Shown in pieces: positions 16,992 to 25,481 of a DNA stretch of 51,141 nucleotides. This DNA comes from a candidate division KSB1 bacterium (lineage in GTDB: Bacteria > Zhuqueibacterota > Zhuqueibacteria > Residuimicrobiales > Krinioviventaceae), in assembly GCA_034505495.1 (NCBI GenBank), contig JAPDQV010000018.1, forward strand, positions 8,841 to 59,981, written 5' to 3'. The position numbers and the translations under genes were made by a program. The first letter of the stretch is position 1. Each line of letters starts with the position of its first letter. A model generated the notes under the pieces. That model made no database searches. It was not told the DNA's origin and saw only the letters and a list, made by a program, of their open reading frames with translations.

Positions 16992-17114
16992 TCGTCAAGT
17001 TCCCAATCTTTTTGGGGTCGACTCTGTAAGTTGCCGCTTTTTACACTCGTCGGAGCGATCTGACACAATTTTACTATTCTCAATCTTTAATGAAAACGAT
17101 AAAGGGGTTTTACC

Positions 17115-17143
17115 TTGCATTGATAAGGCTAAAATGATATATT
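17115..17143 (+). promoter_or_regulatory. promoter of the cytochrome-FGE gene
   Basis: TTGCAT, a 17-bp spacer and TATATT, 64 bp ahead of the start codon. A perfect 6-bp inverted repeat GCCGTT-G-AACGGC (17147-17159) lies at the expected transcription start, a good position for a repressor site. Confidence 0.55.
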
Positions 17144-17206
17144 TGAGCCGTTGAACGGCCAAATCGACCTTTAATCGAAACACAAGCTCTGGAAGGACCT
17201 CCCTTA

Positions 17207-18724
17207 ATGGAGAGACGCCGCAAGCCGCACCGACGCCTTTACTTCTTTGTCGGACTTCTTTTCGGTGTAATGATCATCATTGCCATTGAATGGGGGGCAA
17301 AAGTCACATCCACCGACAAATTTTGTGATGCCTGCCATGTCCATCCCCACTCGACGACGAGTTGGAAAACCTCGCCGCATTATGACAACTCGGCGGGCAT
17401 TTATGTACACTGCGTCGAATGTCATCTGCCGCCCAAGGATAGTCCCCGCTACTATATTGCCAAGGCGATAACCGGCGGCCGCGATGTGTATAGCTATCTT
17501 TTTAAAGACAAGTCCAAACTGGATTGGGAGGCGAGATCAACCGTCGAGGCGGCTGTCGAACATACGTTCGAGTCATCCTGCAGGCGCTGTCATCAGAACC
17601 TGTTTCCCCTTACCCTCAATCAAAAAGGGCAGGATGCCCATTTGTATTATCTCCAGCAAAAGGGGAATGTTAACTGCCTGAATTGCCATCTGCGCGTCGG
17701 ACACTATTCGCACGAAGAACAAAAGGCGGAAAGCTATCAGGTGGTACAAAAGATCTCCGGACCGATTTATACCGCACCGGCGCGGGTCAATTCGTTCAAA
17801 AATTTCATTGAATTCATCCCCGCAACCTCTGTCAGTTTTGAAATGATTGCCATACCCGGCGGTACCTTTCTCATGGGTAGTCCGGAAAAGGAGCCGTTCC
17901 GACGACCGAATGAAGGACCCCAGGTAGAAGTGGAGATCAGCCCCTTTTGGATGGGCAAAACCGAAGTCACATGGGATGAATACGAGGCCTTTTACGCCGC
18001 CACGGCAACAGAAGGGCGATCCGATACGCAGGATCTGATGCGGGAGCGGTCCGTGGATGCGATCACCGGCCCCACCCCGCCCTATCAGCCGCCGGATCAG
18101 AACTGGGGCCGCGGCTCCCGACCGGCCATCACCATGACGCATCATGCTGCAACCGTATATTGCGAGTGGCTATCGAGAGTGACGGGCAAGAAATATCGCC
18201 TGCCGACAGAAGCCGAATGGGAATATGCAGCCCGCGGCGGCACACAAACTCCCTACTTTTTTGCGGGCGATCCGCGCCGATTTTCTTCTAAAGGCGCTTT
18301 GAGATTCCTCTTCAAGCCCGACACGACAGGCATTGCCTCCTACATCGTCTATCAGTTGAACAGCGGCAACAAGACTCAGGAGCCTTCCTTTGTCAAGCCG
18401 AATCCCTTTGGTTTGCTGAATATGTTGGGGAATGTCCGTGAATTCTGCGCCGACTGGTACGCGCCGGATGCCTATGCCGCTTATGGAAGCCGTGTGCGCG
18501 ATCCCAAAGGTCCGGAAACCGGAACCGAGCGTGTTGTTCGCGGCGGCTCATTCATGAGCGATGCCGGCGATGTTCGCTGTGCTGCGCGCGACCATACGGA
18601 CAGCGCTGCCTGGTGGAAAACCGATCCGCAGCAGCCTAAAAGCAAGTGGTGGTATTCGGATGTCAAAGACGTCGGTTTTCGCGTCGTTTGTGAACCAGAC
18701 CCATCAATCATAACCCAAAGATAA
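17207..18724 (+). CDS. NapC/NirT tetraheme cytochrome fused to an FGE-sulfatase (SUMF1-type) domain
   Basis: This 505-aa fusion has a short basic N terminus and one membrane anchor (11-29), with the rest in the periplasm. Four c-type heme sites follow: CDACH 40-44, CVECH 69-73, CRRCH 125-129, CLNCH 157-161. That is the NapC/NirT/NrfH quinol-dehydrogenase layout. From about 208 to 495 is a formylglycine-generating-enzyme fold ('MIAIPGGTFLMGSPEKE', 'ISPFWMGKTEVTWDEYEAF', 'YRLPTEAEWEYAARGG', 'GNVREFCADWY', 'RVVRGGSF', 'DVGFRVVCEPD'). The copper-binding cysteine pair of true FGE is missing (GGSFMSDAGDVRC), so sulfatase activation is unlikely. It may couple quinol oxidation to an FGE-fold oxygenase or binding module. 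An oxidoreductase gene follows after 20 bp. Confidence 0.9.
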   Translation: MERRRKPHRRLYFFVGLLFGVMIIIAIEWGAKVTSTDKFCDACHVHPHSTTSWKTSPHYDNSAGIYVHCVECHLPPKDSPRYYIAKAITGGRDVYSYLFKDKSKLDWEARSTVEAAVEHTFESSCRRCHQNLFPLTLNQKGQDAHLYYLQQKGNVNCLNCHLRVGHYSHEEQKAESYQVVQKISGPIYTAPARVNSFKNFIEFIPATSVSFEMIAIPGGTFLMGSPEKEPFRRPNEGPQVEVEISPFWMGKTEVTWDEYEAFYAATATEGRSDTQDLMRERSVDAITGPTPPYQPPDQNWGRGSRPAITMTHHAATVYCEWLSRVTGKKYRLPTEAEWEYAARGGTQTPYFFAGDPRRFSSKGALRFLFKPDTTGIASYIVYQLNSGNKTQEPSFVKPNPFGLLNMLGNVREFCADWYAPDAYAAYGSRVRDPKGPETGTERVVRGGSFMSDAGDVRCAARDHTDSAAWWKTDPQQPKSKWWYSDVKDVGFRVVCEPDPSIITQR

Positions 18725-18744
18725 TAAACCTTAGGAGTGCACTC

Positions 18745-20097
18745 ATGGACCAAGAATTCCGCGGTTTCAATCGAAGACAATTCATCGGCGCGGCGACCGC
18801 TGCCGGGGTATTGGCGTTTGCCTGCAGCAGCAAAGGAAAATCGGTCGACTATAAGCTTACCTCGTTGCTTCCCAAAGCGCCGGATGGGGCGGAAATCCGC
18901 GCCGGCGTCATCGGCTGCGGCGGGCGCGGTTCCGGCGCAGTCATGGATTTTTTGAGTGCAGGCAACAATCTCAAAGTGATAGCTCTGGCCGATGCCTTTA
19001 AGGACCGTGTCCAATCGTTAAAAGACCGACTCAAAAAGGAAAAAAACATCGAGATTCCCGAGGAGTACTGCTTTGTCGGTCTGGACGCCTACCGAAAGCT
19101 CCTGGAGATCAAAGAGATCAATTATGTCATCATCGCCACGCCGCCTTATTTTAGACCCTATCAGTTCGAAGCGGCGATCAATGCCCGCAAACACGTATTC
19201 ATGGAAAAGCCGGTGGCTGTGGATCCGGTCGGCGCGCGTTCGATCATGGCGACCTCGAAAAAGGCCGAAAGTCTTGGCCTGAGCGTGGTGACCGGCACGC
19301 AGCGTCGGCATCAACATCACTATGTCGCGCTGTATAAAAAGCTTATGTCCGGGGCGATCGGCGACATTATTTCCGCCAACGTTTATTGGAACGGCGGTCA
19401 ACTTTGGTACCGTACGCGTGAAAAGGGCTGGAGCGATTTGGAGTGGATGCTGCGCGATTGGGTGAACTGGACTTGGCTGTCGGGCGATCATATCGTCGAG
19501 CAGCACGTGCACAATATCGACGTTGCCTATTGGTTTTTCGGCAAGCATCCGGTCAAAGCGTTGGGGTTCGGCAGCCGTCAGCGCCGCATCACCGGCGATC
19601 AATTCGATAATTTCAGCGTCGATTATACGTTCGACGACGGCCGGCATATGCACAGCACCTGCCGACAGATCAACGGCTGCACCAACAACGTTTCTGAATA
19701 TTTCAGCGGCACCAAAGGGTTTGCCAATTCGACCAGCAATCAGTCGCCCAAAGAGACCTACCTGCTCGACCGCAACGGAAAAGTGATTTGGACTTACAAC
19801 GATGCCGTCAAGTCCGAAGGTATGCCTGCCGAGCCGATCAGTCCGTATATACAGGAGCACGTCGATCTGATCTGGGCCATCCGCACGGGAAATCAGATCG
19901 TCGAAGCAGAAAACACGGCGATCTCGACAATGGTCGCCATCATGGGGCGCCTCTCGGCCTATTCCGGCAAGCTGGTCACCTGGGACGAGGTGATGAACAG
20001 CAACCTGCAGATTGGTCCCAAACCGGAAGAACTCGAGTTTACGAAAAAGTACGAAATGGTCGTCAAGCCGGTCATACCGGTGGTCGGCCAAGCTTAA
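18745..20097 (+). CDS. Tat-exported Gfo/Idh/MocA family oxidoreductase
   Basis: The N terminus carries a twin-arginine signal (NRRQFIGAATAAGVLAFAC), possibly ending at a lipidated cysteine, so the folded enzyme with its nucleotide bound is sent to the periplasm. The Rossmann domain has 'AGVIGCGGRGSGAV' and the family 'EKPVAVDP' lysine motif. The C-terminal alpha/beta domain includes 'DWVNWTWLSGDHIVEQHVHNIDV' with His residues typical of the active site. Members oxidise or epimerise sugars, inositols or glycosides. AGGAG stands 8 bp before the ATG, and it is co-transcribed with the cytochrome-FGE fusion. Substrate unknown. Confidence 0.92.
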   Translation: MDQEFRGFNRRQFIGAATAAGVLAFACSSKGKSVDYKLTSLLPKAPDGAEIRAGVIGCGGRGSGAVMDFLSAGNNLKVIALADAFKDRVQSLKDRLKKEKNIEIPEEYCFVGLDAYRKLLEIKEINYVIIATPPYFRPYQFEAAINARKHVFMEKPVAVDPVGARSIMATSKKAESLGLSVVTGTQRRHQHHYVALYKKLMSGAIGDIISANVYWNGGQLWYRTREKGWSDLEWMLRDWVNWTWLSGDHIVEQHVHNIDVAYWFFGKHPVKALGFGSRQRRITGDQFDNFSVDYTFDDGRHMHSTCRQINGCTNNVSEYFSGTKGFANSTSNQSPKETYLLDRNGKVIWTYNDAVKSEGMPAEPISPYIQEHVDLIWAIRTGNQIVEAENTAISTMVAIMGRLSAYSGKLVTWDEVMNSNLQIGPKPEELEFTKKYEMVVKPVIPVVGQA

Positions 20098-20113
20098 TCC
20101 GGTTTTAGCAGAT

Positions 20114-20150
20114 AAAAAAAGCCGCCCCCATATGGGAGGCGGCTTTTTTT
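20114..20150. terminator. bidirectional terminator between convergent genes
   Basis: AAAAAAAGCCGCC and GGCGGCTTTTTTT form a long stem, with an inner CCC-ATAT-GGG extension. T runs are present on both strands, so it serves the oxidoreductase gene on the plus strand and the porin gene on the minus strand. Confidence 0.92.
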
Positions 20151-20167
20151 GTTCGATTTACCTTGGA

Positions 20168-21520
20168 TTAGAAATGGTATCCTAATCCTACGGCAACAGC
20201 GATATTGTTGCGATTGTAGGTTTCGACGAAAGGCACGCCGGCATAGGCGCCTTTGCGGCTCATCTCGTCATAGAGCGAATAGGCGGCGCCCAAATCGAGG
20301 GCCAGCTTGTTGAAAAGCAAATAGCGCAAACCGACGCCGACCGTATTACTGCTCAAATGGTGGCTGATGTCGGTTTGGTAGGCCTCGCTGACACCCGATT
20401 GAGTGCGGTTGTATCCGGCGCTGACCAGCAGGCATTTGGTCACATCGAACTCGAGACCCAAAGCAACCTCATAGGTGTTGTCTTTCATCAGTTTTTCCCG
20501 GCCGTTCCAATTCGTTTCCTGATCATAGTAATAGTTGACGGCCAGCGCAGCCCGCAGGCTTTTGAAAACCTCATACTGCGCGCCCAATGCCAGCAACGCC
20601 GGAAGATCGTTTCTGGACTTGGCCTTATCCGGGAAAAGACCGGCATCGTCGACTTTGGTATCATTGGTGAATTCTAACGGCGTGGCGAACTCGTAACGAA
20701 CGGCCACATTCAGCTTGTCCGTGGCCTTGACGTTGGCGCCGAGAATCGGAGCAAAGCCGTTCGCCGTTTGTTTGGCATCGACTTTTTTATCGGCGACCTG
20801 GGCGGCATAGGCTGCAGCAGCCGGATTTACAGCAGCAAGCTGCTGAAAGAAAGCCGTCGCGGGAATATAGTTGCCGTTCAATCCCAACGCTGGGAAAGTC
20901 GGATTGATCTGAATGCCCTTAATGCTTCCCTCATAGGTATTCACGGCCGAAACGAACCGTCCGCCGAAGGCAATCGAAGTGACATCGCTCAGCTTGTAAG
21001 CAACATCCAGCTGAACGCCATAGTAAACGGAGCTGCCTTTGAATGCAATATCGGCTTTATAGCCGGTCGTAGGAATGCCCAGCTTGCTGACGGCCGCCGG
21101 CAAACCGGAGATAGGCATCTCGAAGGCGGGCAGGCCTTTGTCGAAATCAGCCGAGCCGCCGCCGCCGACTGGGGCGAATCCCAACGCCACCGTCCATTCA
21201 TTCCGCTTGTAGGCTGCATAAAAATTCGGAAATACCGGCGCGTTCACTTTGCCGATAAATTCTTTGGTGCCCAGAAGCGGAAAAGTGTTGTTGACTTTTT
21301 TCTCCTGCATGATGGTTTGATTGTAAAGCGCAAAGTGCCAACCGTCGGCGAGGTTGGCCAAGCCTGCCGGATTATAGTAGACGGCATCGATTTCCGTCGA
21401 TGCATTCCGCGCCATGCTGCGGATGAATTGGGCGCTCTGATTGGAATTGGTGACGACACCGCCGGCGAAAGCGAATTGAATCGTCGCCGACAAAGCTACC
21501 AAGATCACCAGTTTCTTCAT
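20168..21520 (-). CDS. FadL/TodX (OMPP1) family outer-membrane transport protein
   Basis: The 450-aa protein has a cleavable signal peptide (1-19, cut after AFA). The FadL-type N-terminal hatch motif 'YYNPAGLANL' (48-57) follows, then a long beta-strand pattern ending in Phe ('VAVGLGYHF'), the usual C-terminal signature for outer-membrane insertion. The family passively takes up hydrophobic compounds such as long-chain fatty acids or aromatics. AGGAG precedes the ATG, and a promoter lies at 21571-21599. It appears monocistronic. Confidence 0.92.
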   Translation of the reverse strand: MKKLVILVALSATIQFAFAGGVVTNSNQSAQFIRSMARNASTEIDAVYYNPAGLANLADGWHFALYNQTIMQEKKVNNTFPLLGTKEFIGKVNAPVFPNFYAAYKRNEWTVALGFAPVGGGGSADFDKGLPAFEMPISGLPAAVSKLGIPTTGYKADIAFKGSSVYYGVQLDVAYKLSDVTSIAFGGRFVSAVNTYEGSIKGIQINPTFPALGLNGNYIPATAFFQQLAAVNPAAAAYAAQVADKKVDAKQTANGFAPILGANVKATDKLNVAVRYEFATPLEFTNDTKVDDAGLFPDKAKSRNDLPALLALGAQYEVFKSLRAALAVNYYYDQETNWNGREKLMKDNTYEVALGLEFDVTKCLLVSAGYNRTQSGVSEAYQTDISHHLSSNTVGVGLRYLLFNKLALDLGAAYSLYDEMSRKGAYAGVPFVETYNRNNIAVAVGLGYHF

Positions 21521-21570
21521 ACGGTCTCCTCTCTGAGTTGGTTAGCAATTCTCAGGACTCATTCGCCTGA

Positions 21571-21599
21571 AATTTATTCAATATATGAATTCAACTCAA
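21571..21599 (-). promoter_or_regulatory. promoter of the FadL-type porin gene
   Basis: The minus strand reads TTGAGT, 17 bp, TAAATT, 50 bp before the start codon, in an AT-rich 138-bp gap. No clear terminator for the upstream gene was seen between it and the porin. Confidence 0.5.
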
Positions 21600-21658
21600 A
21601 GAATTCAAGGACTTTTTCAAATTTAGTTACATTTTCTAACATGTTCGCTTGGAAGCGT

Positions 21659-24631
21659 CTATTTCTTTCGTTGTTGGATCTTCCGCAGTCGATCGGCTGC
21701 GTCGCGGTAATGGCTGTCGCGTTTGACGATCTCTGCGTAGCACTCTGCCGCCGATGTCGGCTTTTTCTGCAGCTCATAGATCAAACCAAGCCGATAGTAC
21801 GTCTCGAGCTCATCCGGAAAAAGGGTGAGAACCGGTTTGAGGATTTGTTCCGCTTCGGACAGTCTGCCGGTCCCTCCGAGAATAGCCGCCAGATAGTTGC
21901 GGGGCAAAGGCACTTCGGGATCGAGTTCGATGGCGCGGCGAAACGCTCGCTCCGCATCATCCAATCGGTTGCGGTTCATAAGGACAAAGCCCAAATTCGT
22001 CCAATCGTAGGCGAAATCGGGCGCCAATCTTATCATGATTTCGAGATGCTCGACGGCATTGTCGAGCAATTTCAGCCTTTCGCTTTCCGGCGAGACCAAC
22101 TCCTGGGCGATCAACAAGTTAAGACTTGCCGCCTCTTCGCGATACCGATAGTCTTCGGGCTCTATGCGCAGCGCCTCGGTGACCATGTGCAGAGCCAGTA
22201 AAGATTCGCGGTAGAAATTGCGCGCAAAAGTACTCTCCAAATAATATTTTTCGGCCTCTGCATATCGATTTACCTTAGTAATGACCTCTTGTTGCTCATT
22301 AGATTCCAAGGTGGAAAAAACCAGTTTTCCCGACGGGGAAGCTTTGATTTTAATAAACTCCAAAAGGATTTCCGGAATCTGCGTTTTGTTCACCACGCGA
22401 CTCAATTCGGCAATCGGTCGATCATCGGTATTCATGGGGATGTTTTTGAGGAAAACCGGAAAAGACGTTTCATCCATTACGTAATGAGCCAAAAGTTGAG
22501 GAGCATTTCCCAACGCATAGATATACAGATCGGCCTGAACATCGGGTTGTGCCAGTCGGGATTCCAGCCGTTCGTAAGGAATGCGCAGCGGTTCCTGAGT
22601 GCCGATCAACAGCAGGTGGCCGGGATTGACCAGCCAAAGGCTGGTGTGCGGAAAGACCGCAGAAAAGGCGGTAATTAGTGATTTGAATTCGATTGGCGAG
22701 AGCCAATTGGTGGAGGTCCATTGGCACATGATTCCATTGGAATTGAGCCGATTTCGGCAAATTTCATAAAACTCTTTTGTGTACAAGTTTCCGCTTAGAC
22801 GCGCATGCACGGCATTGCTGGTGATCAGATCATACTTTTTCGACGTCATCTGCAGGTAGCTTCGGCCGTCGTCTTTGATTACATGGACATTTGGAAGATC
22901 AAGAACGTTTCCGTTCAGATCTTTAAAGTAACCGGCACAGGCTTGGACGACGCCGGGGTTGATTTCGACGCAGTCGATGCGTTCGATCCCCTGCGCAACC
23001 AAGGATTTTGCCGTCACTCCCATACCCAAGCCGATGACAAGAGCATTTCTCGGCTGCTCGTGCAGCAGAGCAGGCAGACAGCCGAGCATTTTGTGAACCC
23101 GAATGTCGCCGTATTCGGCAAAAGCGGTGACGGATCCGTTAATGGCAAGAAATCTGACCCCGTCGCTGTGCTGCGGCACGGCAATCGCCGCATCGGCGCC
23201 TTCTTTGTAAAACAAGAGACGATCGCCGGGGCGACGCGTCTGCCAGTAGCGAAAATAGCGGGAATCCGGCACGATCAACGCAAGCAGGACAAAAAGCCCC
23301 GCAGCGGCAATAGTCCAGATCCTTCTGCTGCGCTGTGTCAGCAAAGGGTTGAGAAGGATTGATAAAAGTCCAATTACCAAATTGATCGCCGCAGCCGCGA
23401 CCACCGAATACACGACTCCCAGCAGGGGTATAAGGATAAATCCGGCCGCAAAAGAGCCGAATATCGAGCCGACGGTATCGAGAAAGCCCAAAACGCCCAG
23501 TCGGCTGCCGAGCCGCTTCAGGTTGTCGGTACACAATCGACTGACTACCGGAAAGGTCATGCCCATCAGCACGGCAGGTAGAACCATCACCAGAAAAAAG
23601 AGCAAATACTCTTTTCCCAGATATCGCCACCAGTCCTCGCCGTAGTCCAATCGCCACTTTGCCAAAAACTCAGCCAAACGGGCAAAACCGTGAAGCACAA
23701 GGATCGCCAAAGAGCCGATGGCAATTTCCAACCCCGCAAACAGCATGAGCAAATTTTTATGTCGGTCAATAAATTTGGAAATGATAAAGCTGCCTAGGGA
23801 TAAACCAAAAATGAAGGTGAAAATAACCGTAGTGTAGAAATAGAGGCTTTTATCATATGAAAAGCCGAGCAGGATTCTGGTATAAATAACCTCATAAGCC
23901 AAAGCCGTAAAGCCTTCGATTCCAAAGGCAATAAGGACAAAGCGAACGACCCTTTCGGGCAAAACCTGGACCGGCGTGCCTCTAAGGTCGGTTAACCTCT
24001 CCCCCGTCGGTTTCAGCCTCTTGGCCTTCAAATCGAGCAAAAACGCCGCTGCACCTGTAAATAGATTCAGACCGGCTGCCAGCGTCATGGTCCAGGTTTG
24101 GCCTAAGGAGCGGATCAATACGAATCCGGCTAGAAAGCAGCCGAGCATGGCACCCAAGTTATTGACGCTGTAAAGCCCGCCGACCTGCCGTCCCATCGTA
24201 TTCATTTTGGTGACAAAGAATTTGCTGAGAACCGGAAGTGTGCCTCCCATGAGCAGTGTAGGAATCAACAATAATAAAAAAGCCAAAAGAAAACGGTAAA
24301 TCTGGGTGGCATAGAAACCAAGCGGCAAGACTTGATACAGTCCGAGGTACAGCCAAGAAAGCCCTTTGAAAGCGAAAGGAAAAGCAAGAGCAAAAAGACC
24401 GATACCCAATTCCAAGACGGCAAAGAGGAATAGGGGCCGCGGATGGCGGTCAGCATATCTGCCGAATATATAGCTGCCCAGAGCCAATCCGGCCATAAAG
24501 GCCGTCAGAACGGCTGCAGTGGAAAAAACATCAACGCCGAACACAAGACCGAACTGACGAATCCACACGGTTTGATAGACAAGAGCGGAGAATCCGGAAA
24601 GAAAAAAGAGAAACAAGAGCATAAAAGCCAT
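21659..24631 (-). CDS. membrane spermidine-synthase-like protein with C-terminal TPR repeats
   Basis: This is a 990-aa fusion. The first half has about 10-14 hydrophobic spans, opening with 'LFFLSGFSALVYQTVWIRQFGLVFG', typical of MFS-like membrane proteins fused to spermidine synthase domains. The middle is a Rossmann methyltransferase fold ('ALVIGLGMGVTAKSL', 'VEINPGVV', 'IKDDGRSYL'). The catalytic aspartate region of polyamine synthases is replaced by 'TSNAVHARL', so polyamine synthesis is unlikely. The last 180 residues are TPR helices ('YDWTNLGFVLMNRNRLDDAERAFRRAIELDP'). The frame is open 37 codons upstream, but the ATG at 24629-24631 has GGGAG 8 bp before it and the promoter lies inside the extension. 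Function unknown. Confidence 0.85.
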   Translation of the reverse strand: MAFMLLFLFFLSGFSALVYQTVWIRQFGLVFGVDVFSTAAVLTAFMAGLALGSYIFGRYADRHPRPLFLFAVLELGIGLFALAFPFAFKGLSWLYLGLYQVLPLGFYATQIYRFLLAFLLLLIPTLLMGGTLPVLSKFFVTKMNTMGRQVGGLYSVNNLGAMLGCFLAGFVLIRSLGQTWTMTLAAGLNLFTGAAAFLLDLKAKRLKPTGERLTDLRGTPVQVLPERVVRFVLIAFGIEGFTALAYEVIYTRILLGFSYDKSLYFYTTVIFTFIFGLSLGSFIISKFIDRHKNLLMLFAGLEIAIGSLAILVLHGFARLAEFLAKWRLDYGEDWWRYLGKEYLLFFLVMVLPAVLMGMTFPVVSRLCTDNLKRLGSRLGVLGFLDTVGSIFGSFAAGFILIPLLGVVYSVVAAAAINLVIGLLSILLNPLLTQRSRRIWTIAAAGLFVLLALIVPDSRYFRYWQTRRPGDRLLFYKEGADAAIAVPQHSDGVRFLAINGSVTAFAEYGDIRVHKMLGCLPALLHEQPRNALVIGLGMGVTAKSLVAQGIERIDCVEINPGVVQACAGYFKDLNGNVLDLPNVHVIKDDGRSYLQMTSKKYDLITSNAVHARLSGNLYTKEFYEICRNRLNSNGIMCQWTSTNWLSPIEFKSLITAFSAVFPHTSLWLVNPGHLLLIGTQEPLRIPYERLESRLAQPDVQADLYIYALGNAPQLLAHYVMDETSFPVFLKNIPMNTDDRPIAELSRVVNKTQIPEILLEFIKIKASPSGKLVFSTLESNEQQEVITKVNRYAEAEKYYLESTFARNFYRESLLALHMVTEALRIEPEDYRYREEAASLNLLIAQELVSPESERLKLLDNAVEHLEIMIRLAPDFAYDWTNLGFVLMNRNRLDDAERAFRRAIELDPEVPLPRNYLAAILGGTGRLSEAEQILKPVLTLFPDELETYYRLGLIYELQKKPTSAAECYAEIVKRDSHYRDAADRLRKIQQRKK

Positions 24632-24657
24632 TGTCAAACTCCCATTTAGAAGCTTTT

Positions 24658-24693
24658 TATTTACAAAGTAGCGACTCTTAAAGTCAAAAACAA
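24658..24693 (-). promoter_or_regulatory. promoter(s) of the spermidine-synthase-like gene
   Basis: Two overlapping matches on the minus strand: TTGACT-N18-TAAATA and TTGTTT-N17-TACTTT. Both end 27-34 bp before the preferred start codon, which argues against the longer reading frame. Confidence 0.45.
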
Positions 24694-24975
24694 TCCTCAT
24701 TTCGGGAATGAGGTCGGAATGCCGATGTAACCGCATGGACAATGCGCAGGGTTAAGGCGTTTTGTCCCGTTATCAGTTTTTGTCGAACCGGTCTTGACTG
24801 GACTCTGACGATTGTTTGTCGCTTTGTATGCCGATTTTTCGCTCAACACAGAAAAATCGACAGATGAATGTCAGTCATACACTTTTTTTTCAGCTTGAAC
24901 GCAAATATCGGATAGGCAGCTATTGAATATTGATTTTATTAGACTAATCTCATTTGAAAATATTTCATCCATTTC
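24694..24975. other. intergenic region between divergent promoters
   Basis: This is the middle part of the gap between the membrane protein gene and hsp20. It contains a 9-bp inverted repeat CGATTTTTC/GAAAAATCG (24832-24840 and 24851-24859) and a short GACA-N6-TGTC repeat (24858-24871). Either could be an activator site about 120-140 bp upstream of the sigma-54 promoter. No coding region seen. Confidence 0.35.
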
Positions 24976-24991
24976 TGGCATACCGGTTGCT
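24976..24991 (+). promoter_or_regulatory. sigma-54 type promoter of hsp20
   Basis: TGGCAT-ACCGG-TTGCT matches the -24/-12 consensus (TGGCAY, 5 bp, TTGCW) with exact spacing. The start point would fall near 25002, about 40 bp before the hsp20 start codon. No competing sigma-70 promoter was seen closer to the gene. Confidence 0.7.
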
Positions 24992-25041
24992 AAATACAAG
25001 GCGGCAGCTGGAAAAATAGCAAACGGAAAGGAGGTATGAAT

Positions 25042-25476
25042 ATGTGGCTGATCAAGAGACCGAGAATAGAGATGGATTTTCCGCGTTTGGCTGATAGACT
25101 GTTCAATGAGTTTTTCAGCACTCCGTGGCTCGATCTGACGATGGATTCGACTGTATGGGCGCCGAAAATCGATATTAAAGAGAGCAAAGACAGTTATGAA
25201 ATTCTTGCCGATCTGCCGGGCCTCGACAGAAAAGATATCCAAGTCTCTTTGCACGATAACGTTCTGACGTTGAAAGGCGAGAGACGGTACGAGGAAAAGC
25301 AGGAGGATCAAGATCGGTGCTATTACGAGCGATCCTACGGTCAGTTCTTCCGCAGCGTCCGTCTGCCGGATCGAGTCGACGAGAAAAAGGTGCAGGCCGA
25401 GTATAAGGACGGTGTTTTACGCATCAAGCTGGCCAAGTCGGAAGAAGCCAAAGCGCGGGAAATCGAGATTAAATAA
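25042..25476 (+). CDS. hsp20: small heat shock protein, Hsp20/alpha-crystallin family
   Basis: An ATP-independent holdase that binds unfolding proteins in the cytosol. The alpha-crystallin domain runs from about residue 40 ('WAPKIDIKESKDSYEILADLPGLDRKDIQVSL') to 'YKDGVLRIKLAKSEE'. The N-terminal region is rich in aromatic residues (FPRLADRLFNEFFSTPW). An ATG also exists at 25036, but it is only two bases from the AGGAGG; the ATG at 25042 has proper spacing and gives 144 aa. A sigma-54 promoter precedes it and a strong terminator follows, so it is a single-gene stress unit. Confidence 0.95.
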   Translation: MWLIKRPRIEMDFPRLADRLFNEFFSTPWLDLTMDSTVWAPKIDIKESKDSYEILADLPGLDRKDIQVSLHDNVLTLKGERRYEEKQEDQDRCYYERSYGQFFRSVRLPDRVDEKKVQAEYKDGVLRIKLAKSEEAKAREIEIK

Positions 25477-25481
25477 TAGTG

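Noticed and set aside
20768..22201. A 477-codon plus-strand frame
   Set aside because: It runs antisense through two real genes and the promoter between them, which no real gene would be expected to do.
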